A DNA stretch of 13,170 nt from contig NZ_JAKEDR010000092.1 of the NCBI RefSeq assembly GCF_023653455.1, positions 1-13,170 of the forward strand, written 5' to 3'. The translations under genes and the position numbers were made by a program. Each line of letters opens with the position of its first letter. Position 1 is the stretch's first letter. The notes beneath the pieces are model-generated. The model ran no database searches, was not told the origin of the DNA, and saw only the letters and a list, made by a program, of their open reading frames with translations. The DNA comes from Paraclostridium ghonii (GTDB lineage: Bacteria > Bacillota > Clostridia > Peptostreptococcales > Peptostreptococcaceae). Shown piece after piece: positions 5,918-13,170 of the stretch.

Positions 5918-7729
5918 ATGTTTGATATACAAGAACAGTTAAAAAAGCTTCCAGCAGAACCTGGGGTTTATTTAATGAAAGATATAAATGATAAAGTTAT
6001 ATATGTAGGAAAAGCTATATCTCTTAAAAATAGAGTAAGGCAATATTTTCAATCATCTAAAAATCATACATCTAAAGTAAAATCAATGGTAAAAAATATT
6101 AACAAATTTGAATATATAATAACGGATTCAGAACTAGAAGCATTAATTTTAGAGTGTAACTTAATAAAACAATATAGGCCAAAATATAATGTTCTTCTTA
6201 GAGATGATAAAACATATCCCTATGTAAAGGTAACGATAAATGAAGATTACCCAAGGATTTTAAAAGTAAGAAGAGTTTTAAAAGATAAAGCAAAATACTT
6301 TGGTCCATATACGAATATAAGTGCTGTAAATGATACTCTTGATATAATAAGAAATACGTACCCTATAAGGACATGCAATATAGATATAGAAAAGGCTATA
6401 AAAAATAAGGTGCGTCCGTGTCTAAATAAACATATTAAAAAATGTGTTGGACCGTGTACTGGTGAAGTAAGTAAAGAAGAATACAATAAAATGATAGAGG
6501 AAATAATTTTGTTTTTATCTGGAAAAGAAGAAAAATTAATAGAAATACTAAAAGAAAAAATGAATAATTGTGCAATGGATTTTAACTTTGAAGATGCAGC
6601 AATATACAGAGATAAAATTAGAAGTCTAGAAGATATGATACAAAAACAAAAGATAGATTCGGGAACTTCAGATTTAAATCAAGATATAATAGCTATGGCA
6701 ATAGCAAATGACGAAGCTTGTGTTGAAGTATTTTTCATAAGAAGTGGTAAGATAGTTGGAAGAGAACACTATATTTTAGAAGGAGTTATGGATAGTTCCC
6801 GTAAATCTATTTTATCTTCTTTTTTTAAACAGTTTTATATATCACAAGATTATATACCTAAGGAAATTATAATAGAAGATGAAATAGAAGATAGCTTTGT
6901 ATTACAAGCATGGTTATGTGATAAAAAAGGTCAAAAAGTTAATATAAAGGTTCCTCAAAAAGGGGAGAAGAAAAATTTAGTAGAAATGGTTAGAAAAAAT
7001 GCTGTTGAGTATTTAGAAAAATTCTCAAATCTAAATAAGTTAAAGTACCAAAAGAGTATAGGAGCACTTGAAGAACTAAGAAATATTTTAGAATTAGAAA
7101 ATATACCTAAAAGAATAGAATCTTTTGATATATCAAATATACAAGGTGTAGATTCTATTGGATCTATGGTTGTATTTACAGATGGTAAAAAGGATAAAAA
7201 AGAATACAGAAGATATAAAATAAAAACAGTTGAAGGACCTAATGATTATGATTCTATGGCTGAGATTGTAGAAAGAAGAATTAAATACGGGTATTTCCCA
7301 GATTTAATATTATTAGATGGGGGAAAAGGTCAAGTAAGCTCAGTAAAAAAAGTTTTAGATAGATATGATGTCAATATTCCTCTGTGGGGAATATATAAAG
7401 ATGATAAACATAGAACAAAGGGATTAATTTCCCGGGAAAAAGAAATACAACTCGAAAAAACATCTAATTTGTATAGATTTGTAGCAAGTATACAAGAGGA
7501 AGTTCATAATTATGCAATTTCATACCATAGAAGTTTAAGGAATAAATCTTTGACAAAATCACTATTAGATGATATACAAGGAATAGGAGAGAAAAGAAAA
7601 AAATCACTATTAAGTCATTTTAAAAGCATAGAAGAAATAAAAGATGCTAGCTTTGAAGAATTATTGGAAGTAGAGGGAATGAATAAGTCTTCAGCAGAAA
7701 GTGTATTTAAATTCTTCAACAATAAATAG
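5918..7729 (+). CDS. uvrC: Excinuclease ABC subunit UvrC
   Basis: Dual-incision nuclease of nucleotide excision repair, recruited by UvrB at bulky DNA lesions. The 603-residue length is normal. The N-terminal GIY-YIG nuclease (about 12-95) shows PGVYLM and VIYVGKA and makes the 3' cut. A four-Cys set (153, 168, 176, 180) matches the iron-sulfur site reported in this family. A UVR domain (about 203-238, FEDAAIYRDKI) binds UvrB. The RNase H-like 5' nuclease (about 375-535) has Asp404, Asp467 (LLDGGKGQ) and His530, corresponding to the known Asp-Asp-His triad. A helix-hairpin-helix pair (about 550-600: IQGIGEKR, VEGMNKSSA) binds DNA. The ATG at 5918 has GAGGTG just upstream. A TATAAT at 5882-5887 is a possible promoter with a weak -35. 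hprK follows after 25 bases and is probably co-transcribed. Confidence 0.98.
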   Translation: MFDIQEQLKKLPAEPGVYLMKDINDKVIYVGKAISLKNRVRQYFQSSKNHTSKVKSMVKNINKFEYIITDSELEALILECNLIKQYRPKYNVLLRDDKTYPYVKVTINEDYPRILKVRRVLKDKAKYFGPYTNISAVNDTLDIIRNTYPIRTCNIDIEKAIKNKVRPCLNKHIKKCVGPCTGEVSKEEYNKMIEEIILFLSGKEEKLIEILKEKMNNCAMDFNFEDAAIYRDKIRSLEDMIQKQKIDSGTSDLNQDIIAMAIANDEACVEVFFIRSGKIVGREHYILEGVMDSSRKSILSSFFKQFYISQDYIPKEIIIEDEIEDSFVLQAWLCDKKGQKVNIKVPQKGEKKNLVEMVRKNAVEYLEKFSNLNKLKYQKSIGALEELRNILELENIPKRIESFDISNIQGVDSIGSMVVFTDGKKDKKEYRRYKIKTVEGPNDYDSMAEIVERRIKYGYFPDLILLDGGKGQVSSVKKVLDRYDVNIPLWGIYKDDKHRTKGLISREKEIQLEKTSNLYRFVASIQEEVHNYAISYHRSLRNKSLTKSLLDDIQGIGEKRKKSLLSHFKSIEEIKDASFEELLEVEGMNKSSAESVFKFFNNK

Positions 7730-7754
7730 TTTTCATATAGGAGGACATTATAGT

Positions 7755-8696
7755 ATGGATAATGAGAGAAGTGAAAAATCAGTTTCAATTAGACAGTTAA
7801 TAAAGGATTTAGATTTAGAGGTAGTAAATTTACCAGATGACGTAGAATATCAGGTTCATTACCAAGATATCCATAGACCAGGGTTACAATTTGCTGGATA
7901 CTTTGAACACTTTACTTATGATAGAATACAAATAGTAGGAAGAACAGAGTATACTTACTTTAGTCATATGGATAAGAATGTAAGAAGATCAGTTTTAGAT
8001 AAATTTTTTAGTTATGAAGTACCAGCATTAATAGTATCTAGAGGACTTACAGTTAAAGATGATGTTATAGAAATGGCTAAAAAGCACAATAGAGTAGTAT
8101 TAGCAACAAAACGTAATACTACAAGGTTAATAAATAAATTATCTAATTACCTAGACTCTAAGTTATCTCCTACAACTACAATACATGGGGTTTTAGTAGA
8201 TGTGTTTGGGGTTGGAGTGTTAATAAGAGGAGAAAGTAGTGTTGGAAAATCAGAAACAGCACTAGAGCTTGTTCAAAGAGGACATAGATTAATAGCAGAT
8301 GATGCTGTTGAAATAACTAAAGTTGATGAAAATATACTTATGGGACAAGCTCCAGAAGTTTTAAGACACTTTATGGAGATAAGAGGTATAGGGATAATAG
8401 ATGTTAGAAGTATGTATGGGATAGGTGCTGTAAAAGATTCTAAAGTTATAGATTTAGTTATACGATTAGAATCTTGGAATGACAACACTTATTACGATAG
8501 ATTAGGCTTGGATAAAGAGTATGAAGAAATATTAGGAATAGATGTAGAAAAGTTAACAGTTCCAGTAAAACCTGGAAGAAATACAGCTATGATTTTAGAG
8601 GTTGCTGCCATGAATTTTAGACAAAAACGTATGGGTTACGATGCAGCAAAAGAATTTACCAAGAAATTAGCAACATTAATAGATAAAAGTAAATAA
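7755..8696 (+). CDS. hprK: HPr(Ser) kinase/phosphorylase HprK
   Basis: Cytosolic sensor enzyme that phosphorylates HPr on Ser46 with ATP or PPi, and removes the phosphate when Pi is high; P-Ser-HPr drives carbon catabolite repression with CcpA and limits PTS uptake. 313 residues from the ATG at 7755, which has AGGAGG at 7739-7744. An in-frame ATG at 7701 inside uvrC would add 18 unlike residues and is rejected. The N-terminal domain (about 1-130) is followed by the catalytic domain with His144, Walker A GESSVGKSE (159-167, Lys165), Asp182-Asp183 (LIADD), and the HprK signature GQAPEVLRHFMEIRGIGIID (about 198-216, Glu208), then the C-terminal KPGRN region (272-276). The Walker A carries Ser162 where many homologues have Gly, which still fits GxxxxGKS. 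Probably an operon with uvrC; it ends at a hairpin overlapping its stop codon. Confidence 0.97.
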   Translation: MDNERSEKSVSIRQLIKDLDLEVVNLPDDVEYQVHYQDIHRPGLQFAGYFEHFTYDRIQIVGRTEYTYFSHMDKNVRRSVLDKFFSYEVPALIVSRGLTVKDDVIEMAKKHNRVVLATKRNTTRLINKLSNYLDSKLSPTTTIHGVLVDVFGVGVLIRGESSVGKSETALELVQRGHRLIADDAVEITKVDENILMGQAPEVLRHFMEIRGIGIIDVRSMYGIGAVKDSKVIDLVIRLESWNDNTYYDRLGLDKEYEEILGIDVEKLTVPVKPGRNTAMILEVAAMNFRQKRMGYDAAKEFTKKLATLIDKSK

Positions 8697-8721
8697 GGTG
8701 TGACATTTGTCACACCTTATT
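8692..8721. terminator. Bidirectional terminator between convergent hprK and hydA
   Basis: A 14-base-pair perfect stem AATAAGGTGTGACA (8692-8705) pairs with 8708-8721 across a TT centre, so the practical loop is four bases (ATTT). TTATTTATT follows on the plus strand. The hairpin includes the hprK stop codon and ends 4 bases before the hydA stop, so it can serve both convergent transcripts. Confidence 0.88.
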
Positions 8722-8725
8722 TTAT

Positions 8726-10498
8726 TTATTCAGTAGATTTGGCTAATTCTTCATCACATTCGAAAAAATTACTTTTATCAAAATAGTGAGTATGAAGATA
8801 TTTATGAGCTAAATCTCCACATGGACTACCTAAAAATTCATCATATAATGTATTTACTGAAGGGTTTTTATGAGATTTACGTATTTCCTTGTTAGAATCT
8901 ATACTATACAATCCTTCAGATCTAGATTTTACTACAGAGTAGTCTCCACGGTGATAAGGTTGACCACCTCCGGCTATACACCCTCCAGGGCAAGCCATTA
9001 TTTCTATTATATGATATTTAGAATTACCATTTTTAACATCATCCATTATCTTTTTAGCATTTCCTAAGTTACTAGCAGCACAAACATTTATTGTAGAATC
9101 ACCAATAGTAATGCTGGCTTCCTTTATACCATCAAGTCCTCTAACAGATTTAAAATCTAGGATTTCTAATTCTTTCCCAGTTACCCATTCATAAGATGTA
9201 CGAAGAGCAGCCTCTAAAACTCCACCTGTAGTACCAAAGATATCGGCAGCTCCTGTAGATTCACCCATTGGGTTATCAAAATTTTCATCATCTAGATTTA
9301 AAAAATCTATTCCAGATTCTTTTATCATTTTAGCAAGCTCACGAGTAGTTATAGATATATCAACATCTAAAACTCCATCATTTCCTAGTTCTTCTCTAGA
9401 AACTTCATATTTTTTTGCTATACAAGGCATAACAGAAACTACAGTTATATCTTTAGGAGTAATGCCTATCTTAGAAGTAAAGTAGTTTTTAGCTACAGCT
9501 CCAAACATATTTTGAGGAGATTTACAGCTAGAAGCTAAATTTAAACATTCAGGATAATGGTGTTCTAAATAGTTTACCCAAGCTGGACAACAACTTGTTA
9601 AAATTGGTAAATTTTTATTTTCTTTTAATCTATTCATAAACTCAGAAGCTTCTTCAAGGATAGTTATATCAGCAGCAAAATTTGTATCAAACACATATTT
9701 AAATCCTAACAATTTAAGAGCAGAAACCATCTTACCAGTAGTGATAGTACCTGGGGCTAATCCGAACTCTTCACCTAAAGCAACTCTTACAGCAGGGGCC
9801 ACTTGAACTACAGTTGTTTTTTTAGAATTACTAAGCTCATCCCAAACTAAATTTATATTATTAACTTCGGATAAAGCTCCTGTAGGGCATACAGCAACGC
9901 ATTGCCCACAGAAAGAGCAGTTAGTTTTATCCATATCTTCATTAAAAAATGTAGATACCATAGTTTCAAAACCACGATTAACACCTGATAAAACTCCTAC
10001 TTTTTGTATTTCATTACACATAGTCTCACATCTTCTACAAAGTATACACTTATCATGATCTTTAACTATAGATTTGCTAGAATTATCTATCCCTAAATTA
10101 GTTTTTTCACCTTTATAACTTATATTTCTTACACCTAAGTCATGAGCTATAGTTTGAAGCTCGCAGTTACCGTTTTTATCACAAACAAGACAATCCTGAG
10201 GATGGTCTGATAGTAAAAGTTCAACAACAGTTCTTCTTGCATTTAAAGCTCGAGATGTGTTAGTTTGAACTTCCATGCCTTCTTTAACATTAGTAGCACA
10301 AGCCGGTACTAAACCTCTTTTAGTATCAACCATGCATACACGACAAGAAGCACATTTGTTGTGCATATTTATTTCATCCATATGAAGGTGACATAGTGTT
10401 GGTATTTTTATATTTAACTTTTTAGCAGCATCAAGTATTGTAGTTTCATTCTCAACAGATATATTTTTACCATTTATAGTTAAATTAACTAGACTCAT
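8726..10498 (-). CDS. hydA: [FeFe]-hydrogenase catalytic subunit HydA
   Basis: Cytosolic H2-forming subunit, 590 residues; all ligands are visible. N-terminal [2Fe-2S] domain: Cys36, 49, 52, 67. His-ligated [4Fe-4S]: His99, Cys103, 106, 112 (DHPQDCLVC). Two-cluster ferredoxin domain: Cys151, 154, 157, 161 and 194, 197, 200, 204. H-cluster: TSCCPAW (Cys304), MPCIAKKYE (Cys359) and MACPGGCIAGGGQP (Cys503, Cys507). Residues matching the proton path of C. pasteurianum CpI are kept: Glu283, Glu286, Cys303, Ser323, with Arg290. The architecture resembles both monomeric CpI and HydA of trimeric enzymes; the adjacent hydB and hydC favour the trimeric, electron-bifurcating type using NADH plus reduced ferredoxin. 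It is not complex I NuoG, since the H-cluster motifs are complete. GGGGG precedes the ATG, 12 bases after hydB. A C-terminal tail (about 559-590) adds Cys560 and Cys581 of unknown role. Confidence 0.97.
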   Translation of the reverse strand: MSLVNLTINGKNISVENETTILDAAKKLNIKIPTLCHLHMDEINMHNKCASCRVCMVDTKRGLVPACATNVKEGMEVQTNTSRALNARRTVVELLLSDHPQDCLVCDKNGNCELQTIAHDLGVRNISYKGEKTNLGIDNSSKSIVKDHDKCILCRRCETMCNEIQKVGVLSGVNRGFETMVSTFFNEDMDKTNCSFCGQCVAVCPTGALSEVNNINLVWDELSNSKKTTVVQVAPAVRVALGEEFGLAPGTITTGKMVSALKLLGFKYVFDTNFAADITILEEASEFMNRLKENKNLPILTSCCPAWVNYLEHHYPECLNLASSCKSPQNMFGAVAKNYFTSKIGITPKDITVVSVMPCIAKKYEVSREELGNDGVLDVDISITTRELAKMIKESGIDFLNLDDENFDNPMGESTGAADIFGTTGGVLEAALRTSYEWVTGKELEILDFKSVRGLDGIKEASITIGDSTINVCAASNLGNAKKIMDDVKNGNSKYHIIEIMACPGGCIAGGGQPYHRGDYSVVKSRSEGLYSIDSNKEIRKSHKNPSVNTLYDEFLGSPCGDLAHKYLHTHYFDKSNFFECDEELAKSTE

Positions 10499-10510
10499 CG
10501 ATTATCCCCC

Positions 10511-12385
10511 TTATCTCCTAATTATTGCATTAAATTTACAGTTGTCTACACAAGCTCCGCATTTTAAACATTTAGATACATCTATTTCATGTTTTTCTTT
10601 AACATTTCCAGATATACATCCAGAAGGACAAACCTTAGAACATTTAGTACATCCTATACAAGAATCAGTTATAACAAAATTTAATAGTCCTTGACATTTC
10701 CCAGAAGGACATTTTTTATCAACAACATGAGATTTATATTCATCATAGAAATAGTTAAGTGTACTTAAAACTGGGTTAGGAGCAGATTTTCCTAATCCAC
10801 ATAAAGATGTACTTACAATAGTTTTAGATAAATTTTCTAAATCTATTAAGTCTTGAGAAGTACCTTTTCCATCCGTTATTTTTGTTAATAGTTCAAGTAA
10901 ACGTTTGTTACCTATACGACAAGGAGTGCATTTACCGCAAGATTCTTCAACAGTAAACTCTAAAAAGAACTTAGCTATATCAACCATGCAGTCGGTATCA
11001 TCTAAAATAAGCATACCTCCTGACCCCATCATAGATCCCAAATTATTTAAATTATTAAAATCTATAGGTGTATCTAAATAATCAGCAGAAATACATCCTC
11101 CAGATGGACCACCAGTAAGTACTGCTTTAAACTCCCTACCATCAGGAATTCCACCACCTATATTATAAATTACGTCTCTTAAAGTTGTACCCATTGGAAT
11201 TTCAACAAGTCCTACATTATTTATTTTTCCTCCAAGAGCGAAAACTTTAGTTCCAGAAGAATCTTCAGTTCCTATATTTTTATACCAACTACCACCGTTA
11301 CTTAAAATAGGAGGTATATTTGCAAAAGTTTCAACATTATTTGTACAAGTTGGTACATCCCAAAGACCTTTTTTAGTAGAGCTATAAGTTTTCATCCTAG
11401 GTTCTCCACGATTTCCCTCTATAGATCTCATTAAAGCTGTACCTTCACCACAAACGAATGCTCCTGCACCGTATTTTAGTTCTATATTAAAGCTAAAATC
11501 AGTTCCTAATATATTTTTTCCTAGAAGTCCAAGTTCATTTGCTTGAGAAATAGCAAGTTTAAGTCTTTCTATGGCAAGAGGGTATTCAGCTCTTATATAT
11601 ATATAACCGGTATCTGAACCTGTGGCATATCCGCAAATTGCCATTGCTTCTAGAACTTTGTGAGGATCGCCTTCTAATATAGATCTATCCATAAATGCAC
11701 CAGGATCACCTTCATCGGCATTACAAATTACATATTTTTGATCTGATTTTGAATTTTTAGTAGCTTCCCATTTTATACCTGTAGGGAACCCTGCACCACC
11801 TCTACCTCTAAGTTCTGAAATTTTTACTTCTTCTATAACTTGTTCAGGTGACAACTCAGTTATACATTTACCTAGAGTTAAATACCCATCATTTGCTATA
11901 TAATCTTCAACTTTTTCAGGGTTTATGTAACCACAATTATGAAGAGCTATACGCATTTGTTGTTTATAAAAAGATATATCCTCAGAAGCTTGGACCTTTT
12001 TATCTTGTGAAGCTTCAAGGAATAATAATCTATCAACTATATTTCCTTTTACTAAGTGTTCTTGAACAATTTCTTTGGCATCATCTGGTGAAACTTTAAC
12101 GTAGAAAACGTTATCCGGGAAGACCTTGACAATTGGCCCTTGAGCACAGAAACCAAAACAACCCGTTAAAGATACACTAACAACATCTTCTAAGCCAACA
12201 TTTTTAATTTCTTCTTTTAAACGATCTATTATAGGCATACTATTTGCAGCTCTACAGCCTGTATCTCCACAAATTAGCAACTCTTTTTTATTATTTTTTT
12301 GTATTGTATTATTTCTTAAAGATAGGTTAGGCTTTAATTCGTTGATTAGATTTTTTAATTCGTTAAATGATTTTACTTGACTCAT
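10511..12385 (-). CDS. hydB: NADH-binding flavoprotein subunit HydB of the trimeric [FeFe]-hydrogenase (NuoF-like)
   Basis: Accepts electrons from NADH through FMN and passes them to iron-sulfur clusters; the proposed bifurcation site in HydABC enzymes. 624 residues. An N-terminal thioredoxin-like [2Fe-2S] domain (about 34-115) has Cys39 or Cys44 with Cys76 and Cys80 (TGCFGFCAQGP). The NuoF core has the NADH/FMN glycine-rich loop RGRGGAGFPTGIKW (193-206), CNADEGDPGAFMDR (221-234) and GAGAFVCGEGTAL (306-318). The cluster motif ESCGKCTPCRIG gives Cys483, 486, 489, with Cys529 as fourth ligand. A C-terminal two-[4Fe-4S] ferredoxin domain (about 570-624: CIGCTKCSKVCPSGC and CLKCGACVDNC) distinguishes HydB from complex I NuoF. 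GGGAGG precedes the ATG; hydC ends 18 bases upstream. The NNVET stretch follows PTCT rather than the usual PT-plus-hydrophobic, a minor variation. Confidence 0.96.
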   Translation of the reverse strand: MSQVKSFNELKNLINELKPNLSLRNNTIQKNNKKELLICGDTGCRAANSMPIIDRLKEEIKNVGLEDVVSVSLTGCFGFCAQGPIVKVFPDNVFYVKVSPDDAKEIVQEHLVKGNIVDRLLFLEASQDKKVQASEDISFYKQQMRIALHNCGYINPEKVEDYIANDGYLTLGKCITELSPEQVIEEVKISELRGRGGAGFPTGIKWEATKNSKSDQKYVICNADEGDPGAFMDRSILEGDPHKVLEAMAICGYATGSDTGYIYIRAEYPLAIERLKLAISQANELGLLGKNILGTDFSFNIELKYGAGAFVCGEGTALMRSIEGNRGEPRMKTYSSTKKGLWDVPTCTNNVETFANIPPILSNGGSWYKNIGTEDSSGTKVFALGGKINNVGLVEIPMGTTLRDVIYNIGGGIPDGREFKAVLTGGPSGGCISADYLDTPIDFNNLNNLGSMMGSGGMLILDDTDCMVDIAKFFLEFTVEESCGKCTPCRIGNKRLLELLTKITDGKGTSQDLIDLENLSKTIVSTSLCGLGKSAPNPVLSTLNYFYDEYKSHVVDKKCPSGKCQGLLNFVITDSCIGCTKCSKVCPSGCISGNVKEKHEIDVSKCLKCGACVDNCKFNAIIRR

Positions 12386-12403
12386 ATATTATCCTCCCAT
12401 TAA

Positions 12404-12901
12404 TTAGCAAGTAGCTTCTGATTGCTTATATTCAGCTATTATATCTTTTACTTGATCTAATGTAACTTGGCCATAAACTTTTTCATTTACAACAACAACT
12501 GGAGCTAAACCACAAGCTCCTACACATCTTAGACCTTCAAGAGAGAATAAAAGATCAGGTGTAGTTTCCCCAGATTTAATTCCCAATTCCTTCTCAAATT
12601 CAGAAAGTATTTTGTCTGCACCTTTTACAAAGCAAACAGTACCTAGGCATACGCTTATTTTATACTCACCCTTTTGCTCAGTAGTAAAGTAAGAGTAAAA
12701 ACTTACAACCCCATAAACTTTAGATGGTGATACATCTAATTTTTTTGCAATATGAAGTTGAACTTCTTTGGGTAAGTATCCAAATAAGTTTTGAGCATAG
12801 TGTAAAACTTGAATTAGAGCCCCTTTTTTAGTAGGTAAAGAATCTATAAATACATCTAATTCTTCAAATAATTTATTACTGCATTGAGAGCAACTACACA
12901 T
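12404..12901 (-). CDS. hydC: [2Fe-2S] subunit HydC of the trimeric [FeFe]-hydrogenase (NuoE-like)
   Basis: Thioredoxin-fold electron-transfer subunit that sits next to the FMN of HydB. 165 residues, usual size. The helical N-terminal region (about 12-75, with GYLP and KVYGVVSFYSYF) is followed by the [2Fe-2S] ligands Cys85 and Cys90 (CLGTVC) and Cys126 and Cys130 (CVGAC), with the family spacing C-x4-C-x35-C-x3-C. The extreme N-terminus MCSCSQC holds three extra Cys that are not standard cluster ligands. The ATG at 12901 has a perfect AAGGAGGT six bases away. First gene of the hydCBA operon, preceded by a promoter and a candidate Rex site. Its leader and first 12 codons are repeated upstream (see the repeat entry). 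Confidence 0.96.
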   Translation of the reverse strand: MCSCSQCSNKLFEELDVFIDSLPTKKGALIQVLHYAQNLFGYLPKEVQLHIAKKLDVSPSKVYGVVSFYSYFTTEQKGEYKISVCLGTVCFVKGADKILSEFEKELGIKSGETTPDLLFSLEGLRCVGACGLAPVVVVNEKVYGQVTLDQVKDIIAEYKQSEATC

Positions 12902-12974
12902 ACAGAACCTCCTTAATAGAAATGTAAAGTTTAATTTTTAACAAAAACCTACAATATATTTTACTGATATACAT

Positions 12975-13004
12975 ATTATACATTATTTATTGTTAAAATT
13001 TTAA
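12975..13004 (-). promoter_or_regulatory. Candidate promoter of the hydCBA operon
   Basis: On the minus strand, a perfect -10 TATAAT (12975-12980) stands 18 bases from a weak -35 TTAAAA (12999-13004). The start would be near 12968, giving a leader of about 66 bases to hydC. The candidate Rex operator covers the -35 and much of the spacer, as expected for a repressible promoter. Confidence 0.5.
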
Positions 13005-13007
13005 GAA
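12990..13007. promoter_or_regulatory. Candidate Rex operator upstream of hydCBA
   Basis: Plus strand reads TTGTTAA-AATT-TTAAGAA. The Rex consensus in Firmicutes and Clostridia is TTGTTAA-N4-TTAACAA, so 13 of 14 defined positions match. Rex is a repressor released by NADH, and hydrogenase and fermentation genes are known or predicted members of clostridial Rex regulons. The overlap with the -35 region suits repression when NADH/NAD+ is low. No rex gene lies in the window. Confidence 0.65.
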
Positions 13008-13093
13008 AATTTTAAAAAAAGTATAATTTTTTGAAAAATATAAAAAATAAAGTAGTCAAATAATTTATTACTGCATTGAGAACAACTACACAT
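13001..13093 (-). pseudogene. 30-codon remnant of duplicated hydC start (possible leader peptide)
   Basis: An ORF opening with MCSCSQCSNKLF, identical to the first 12 residues of HydC, then 18 unrelated residues rich in Phe and Ile (DYFIFYIF...) and a TAA. The perfect AAGGAGGT Shine-Dalgarno is retained. In the 36 shared coding bases the only difference from hydC is silent (Cys4 TGC/TGT), while four changes lie in the 41 non-coding bases. It carries no cluster site, so it is a gene fragment by origin. Whether it is translated, for example as a Cys-rich leader peptide on a longer transcript, is unknown. Its stop codon lies in the Rex site of hydC. Confidence 0.6.
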
Positions 13094-13170
13094 ACATAAC
13101 CTCCTTAATATGAATGTAAATTTTAATTTTTATAATAAATAAGCTATAATACATTTACTGACATATATAT

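Larger units (their letters stand above)
12864..13170. repeat. Tandem duplication of the hydC 5' end and leader, unit about 192-194 bases
   Basis: The segment 12864-12940 (hydC codons 1-12, Shine-Dalgarno and leader) recurs at 13056-13132 with 72 of 77 bases identical and no gap. Homology then continues, weaker and after a 2-base shift, to the right edge (12960-12976 against 13154-13170). The first unit would be 12864-13055; the second is cut by the window edge, so a second promoter and Rex site may lie just outside. Divergence shows that the duplication is not brand new. Confidence 0.85.

Noticed and set aside
7701..7754. Longer hprK start at 7701, inside the end of uvrC
   Set aside because: The added 18 residues do not resemble HprK, and AGGAGG at 7739-7744 points to the ATG at 7755.
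8726..10498. hydA as complex I subunit NuoG
   Set aside because: All three H-cluster motifs with their Cys ligands are complete, and no nuo membrane subunits are nearby.
12941..12956. Second Rex site, TTGTTAAAAATTAAAC-like sequence in the hydC leader region (minus strand)
   Set aside because: Half-site spacing is three, not four, and the second half is poor.
1..13170. CRISPR arrays, tRNA/rRNA genes, insertion sequences or phage genes
   Set aside because: No spaced direct repeats, cloverleaf or rRNA sequence, transposase or terminal inverted repeats were recognised on either strand.

Overview
The window is very AT-rich, uses strong AGGAGG-type ribosome binding sites, and carries clostridial gene sets: a low-GC Opp peptide transporter, uvrC-hprK, and a trimeric [FeFe] hydrogenase. 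This points to an anaerobic, fermentative member of the Clostridia. Protein style and gene content resemble Peptostreptococcaceae (relatives of Clostridioides, Paraclostridium, Romboutsia), but that family placement is inference.

Left part (1-5861): peptide uptake. On the minus strand lie a small DUF3899-like membrane protein, oppB, and the start of oppC, which runs off the left edge. oppB and oppC overlap by one base. A 329-base AT-rich divergent region with a promoter for each direction separates them from two tandem plus-strand genes for OppA-type peptide-binding lipoproteins, each followed by a strong hairpin terminator. Both OppA proteins appear to be CIRCULARLY PERMUTED. After the lipoprotein signal comes the part that is normally C-terminal (domain III with the peptide-amine-binding Asp), then the normal C-terminal tail, and only then the normal N-terminal part (domains I/II). 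Joining the end of each protein to its own mature start rebuilds the usual OppA inter-lobe crossing. The two copies are a mosaic: about 70% identical in the first half, but a roughly 100-residue block in the second half has only two differences and very few silent changes.

Middle (5918-8721): uvrC (nucleotide excision repair) and hprK (HPr kinase/phosphorylase, carbon catabolite control) lie 25 bases apart on the plus strand. They end at a hairpin shared with the convergent hydrogenase operon.

Right part (8726-13170): minus-strand operon hydC-hydB-hydA, encoding a NuoE-like, a NuoF-like and a catalytic [FeFe]-hydrogenase subunit with all H-cluster and accessory cluster ligands present. It probably couples NADH and ferredoxin oxidation to H2 production. 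Upstream of hydC is a near-consensus Rex (NADH/NAD+ sensor) operator overlapping a promoter. The hydC leader, RBS and first 12 codons are repeated about 192 bases further upstream, leaving a 30-codon Cys-rich mini-ORF.

The regions plausibly serve one lifestyle: peptides are imported and fermented, carbon use is gated by HprK, and excess reductant is vented as H2 under redox control.
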